The notes under the pieces: generated by a model | What the model was told of the DNA's origin: nothing | The model's input: only the letters and a program-made list of their open reading frames with translations | The model's database searches: none | Shown: positions 62,720 to 64,000 of the stretch, one piece after another | How the letters are laid out: the number at the start of each line of letters is the position of its first letter | Numbering within the stretch: position 1 is the stretch's first letter | Source of the DNA: Solicola gregarius | GTDB taxonomy: Bacteria; Actinomycetota; Actinomycetes; Propionibacteriales; Nocardioidaceae | Assembly: GCF_025790165.1 (NCBI RefSeq) | Contig: NZ_CP094970.1 | Span: 4,278,001 to 4,342,000, forward strand | Direction of reading: 5' to 3' | Length of the DNA stretch: 64,000 nt | Program-made: the position numbers and the translations under genes

Positions 62720-64000
62720 AGTTGGGCGAGGAGCTTGCGGACGCGCTTCACCGACACCGGGTGCGCCGTTCCGAGCGACTGCGCGAACAGACTCACCCGC
62801 AGCTCCTCGAGCGCCCAGCGGGCGTCGCGTACGCGCGGCGCCGCGAGCTGCTCGGGCCGCATCCCCTCGGTGGCGGCGTAGTAGTCGGCCTCGAGGTCCT
62901 GCACGTCGCTCATCGCGGCGGCGTCGGCGACCAGTGCATGGGGCGCCCGACCGAGCCGTGTCGACGCGGCACGCAGGTACCGCGACACGTGCCGCAGCTG
63001 GTCGGCGCCCGTCTCGCGTACGAACCCGTCGTAGATGAGCCACGAGACCTGGACGCGGATATCGTCGGCGACCGTGTGCAGCGAGCCCGGTGCGGCATCG
63101 AGCTCGCGCATGAGCACCTGCCGGGCCGCCAGTACGTCCGCGACGTCGCGTACCACCGCCGCGCACGCATCGAACGTGTCCGCGCGGACGGCCTCGCGTA
63201 GTCGCACGAACGCGTCGGCGTCGTTGACGGGTCCGCCGTGGCGGCCGACGAGAACGTCGATCGCCGCATCGCGGGCGTCTTCGAGCAGGTCCAGTACGGA
63301 GCGGTACGGGCTGTCCGCGAGCGTGAGCTTCGTGCGGTTGTCGAACGTCTTCGTGACCGCGGCGACCGGCGACGGCGTCGTGAGTGCGATCAGCCGGGTC
63401 ACCCCGCGGGTCATGCCGTACGCCTGCTCGTCGGAGTCCTCGACGACGGCGATGCTCACGCTCGCGCCACGGTCGACGAGGGTCGGGTAGCCACGGACCT
63501 GGTGCCCATGCCGCTCGACCTCGATGTCCGCGGGAAGGTCACCGAAGTCCCAGTCGGTGATGCCGTCGCGGCTGAGCCGGTCTGCCGCGTCGGTCAGGAC
63601 GCTCTGCAAGCGGGGACGCAGGTCGTCGCGGAGCTGCGCGAGGTCCTTCCCCTCGCCGACGGTCCGCTCGCCGTCGACGACGCGGAACCGCATCCGTAGG
63701 TGGTCGGGCAGCCGATCCGGTGCGAAGTCGTCGGCGGAGATCTCGAGGCCGCCGATCCGTTGCAGGGCATTGGCGAGCACGGTCGGCATCGGGCCGTCCT
63801 GCGGTCCGACAGTCGACAGCACTCGTCGTGCCGTGACACCGGCAGGTACGAAGTTGCGGCGAAGACCCTTCGGCAGCGTCCTGATCAGGGCGGCCACCAG
63901 CTCCTCGCGATGACCCGGGACCTGCCACCAGAACGCGTCGGCGTCGATCGTGTGCAGCTCCTCGAGCGGTACGTCGACGGTCACGCCATCGCTCGCGGCA
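62713..64000 (-). CDS. hrpA: ATP-dependent RNA helicase HrpA, C-terminal region (5' end outside window)
   Basis: About 429 residues to the stop at 62713; the helicase core lies beyond base 64000. The visible region is the DUF3418-type C-terminal domain: 'DAFWWQVPGHREELVAALIRTLPKGLRRNFVPAG', 'DRLPDHLRMRFRVVD' and 'WALEELRVSLFAQSLGTAHPVSVKRVRKLL' are its typical blocks. HrpA is a DEAH-box helicase of bacteria involved in rescuing stalled or collided ribosomes. The last codons lie within the inverted repeat. Confidence 0.93.
   Translation of the reverse strand, partial: AASDGVTVDVPLEELHTIDADAFWWQVPGHREELVAALIRTLPKGLRRNFVPAGVTARRVLSTVGPQDGPMPTVLANALQRIGGLEISADDFAPDRLPDHLRMRFRVVDGERTVGEGKDLAQLRDDLRPRLQSVLTDAADRLSRDGITDWDFGDLPADIEVERHGHQVRGYPTLVDRGASVSIAVVEDSDEQAYGMTRGVTRLIALTTPSPVAAVTKTFDNRTKLTLADSPYRSVLDLLEDARDAAIDVLVGRHGGPVNDADAFVRLREAVRADTFDACAAVVRDVADVLAARQVLMRELDAAPGSLHTVADDIRVQVSWLIYDGFVRETGADQLRHVSRYLRAASTRLGRAPHALVADAAAMSDVQDLEADYYAATEGMRPEQLAAPRVRDARWALEELRVSLFAQSLGTAHPVSVKRVRKLLAQLR

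Overview
The window is very GC-rich, almost fully coding, and uses GTG starts and 4-base ATGA/GTGA gene overlaps freely. Together with acVLRF1, an ESX-type EccC/EccD pair, an InhA-like enoyl reductase, a DUF3099 protein, dodecin and a DUF222-HNH protein, this points to an Actinomycetota chromosome. The block SURF1, moaA, DUF3099, dodecin, fabG, fabI, sixA, serB, NfeD/SPFH suggests Propionibacteriales (Nocardioidaceae-like). That assignment is inferred from gene content only; no rRNA or tRNA gene was found.

Bases 1-15309 hold a type VII secretion (T7SS) accessory region. It contains two large paralogous putative substrates (486-1787 and 5605-6948), a translationally coupled minus-strand operon of three paralogous EspG-like proteins and two PH-like membrane proteins (1895-5514), a divergent trio of about 100-120-residue substrate-like proteins (7202-8303), and the eccC motor ATPase (11364-15309, minus). 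A DUF222-HNH endonuclease and an NTF2-like protein lie inside it, flanked by two degraded direct repeats.

Bases 15512-27745 form one long plus-strand operon. It starts with eccD and an EspI-like MinD ATPase and runs directly into a complete-looking Tad pilus machine: a CpaB/SAF protein, a TadZ-like ATPase, TadA, TadB, TadC, a Flp-type pilin, three TadE/TadG-like pseudopilins and a membrane-bound LysM/SARP-type protein. A second LysM/SARP protein follows at 30551-33199. No eccB, eccE, mycP or prepilin peptidase is visible in the window.

Bases 27815-37014 hold a secreted RTX-like protein, an ABC-F ATPase, an ABC exporter, an atypical short-chain dehydrogenase and a LysR regulator. Bases 37089-43224 are a minus-strand operon: a NitT/TauT-type ABC importer, a small membrane protein, a KDPG-type aldolase, an RraA-family protein and a PfkB kinase. 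Transport and a sugar-acid pathway therefore appear to be made together.

Bases 43374-64000 are mostly housekeeping: SURF1, moaA, dodecin, fabG-fabI (separated by a short CTAG-ended inverted-repeat element), sixA, serB, an ABC ATPase, NfeD plus an SPFH protein, PEBP, siroheme synthase, an rRNA/tRNA methyltransferase, a winged-helix protein, peptide deformylase, a phosphoesterase, a FadE24/FadE23-like pair, MarR, a lipoprotein and the C-terminal part of HrpA.

Three conserved genes (eccC, eccD, fabG) each show one apparent frameshift, so indel errors in the assembly must be considered before any is called a pseudogene. Strong intergenic hairpins and a family of multi-unit inverted repeats sit at several gene ends.
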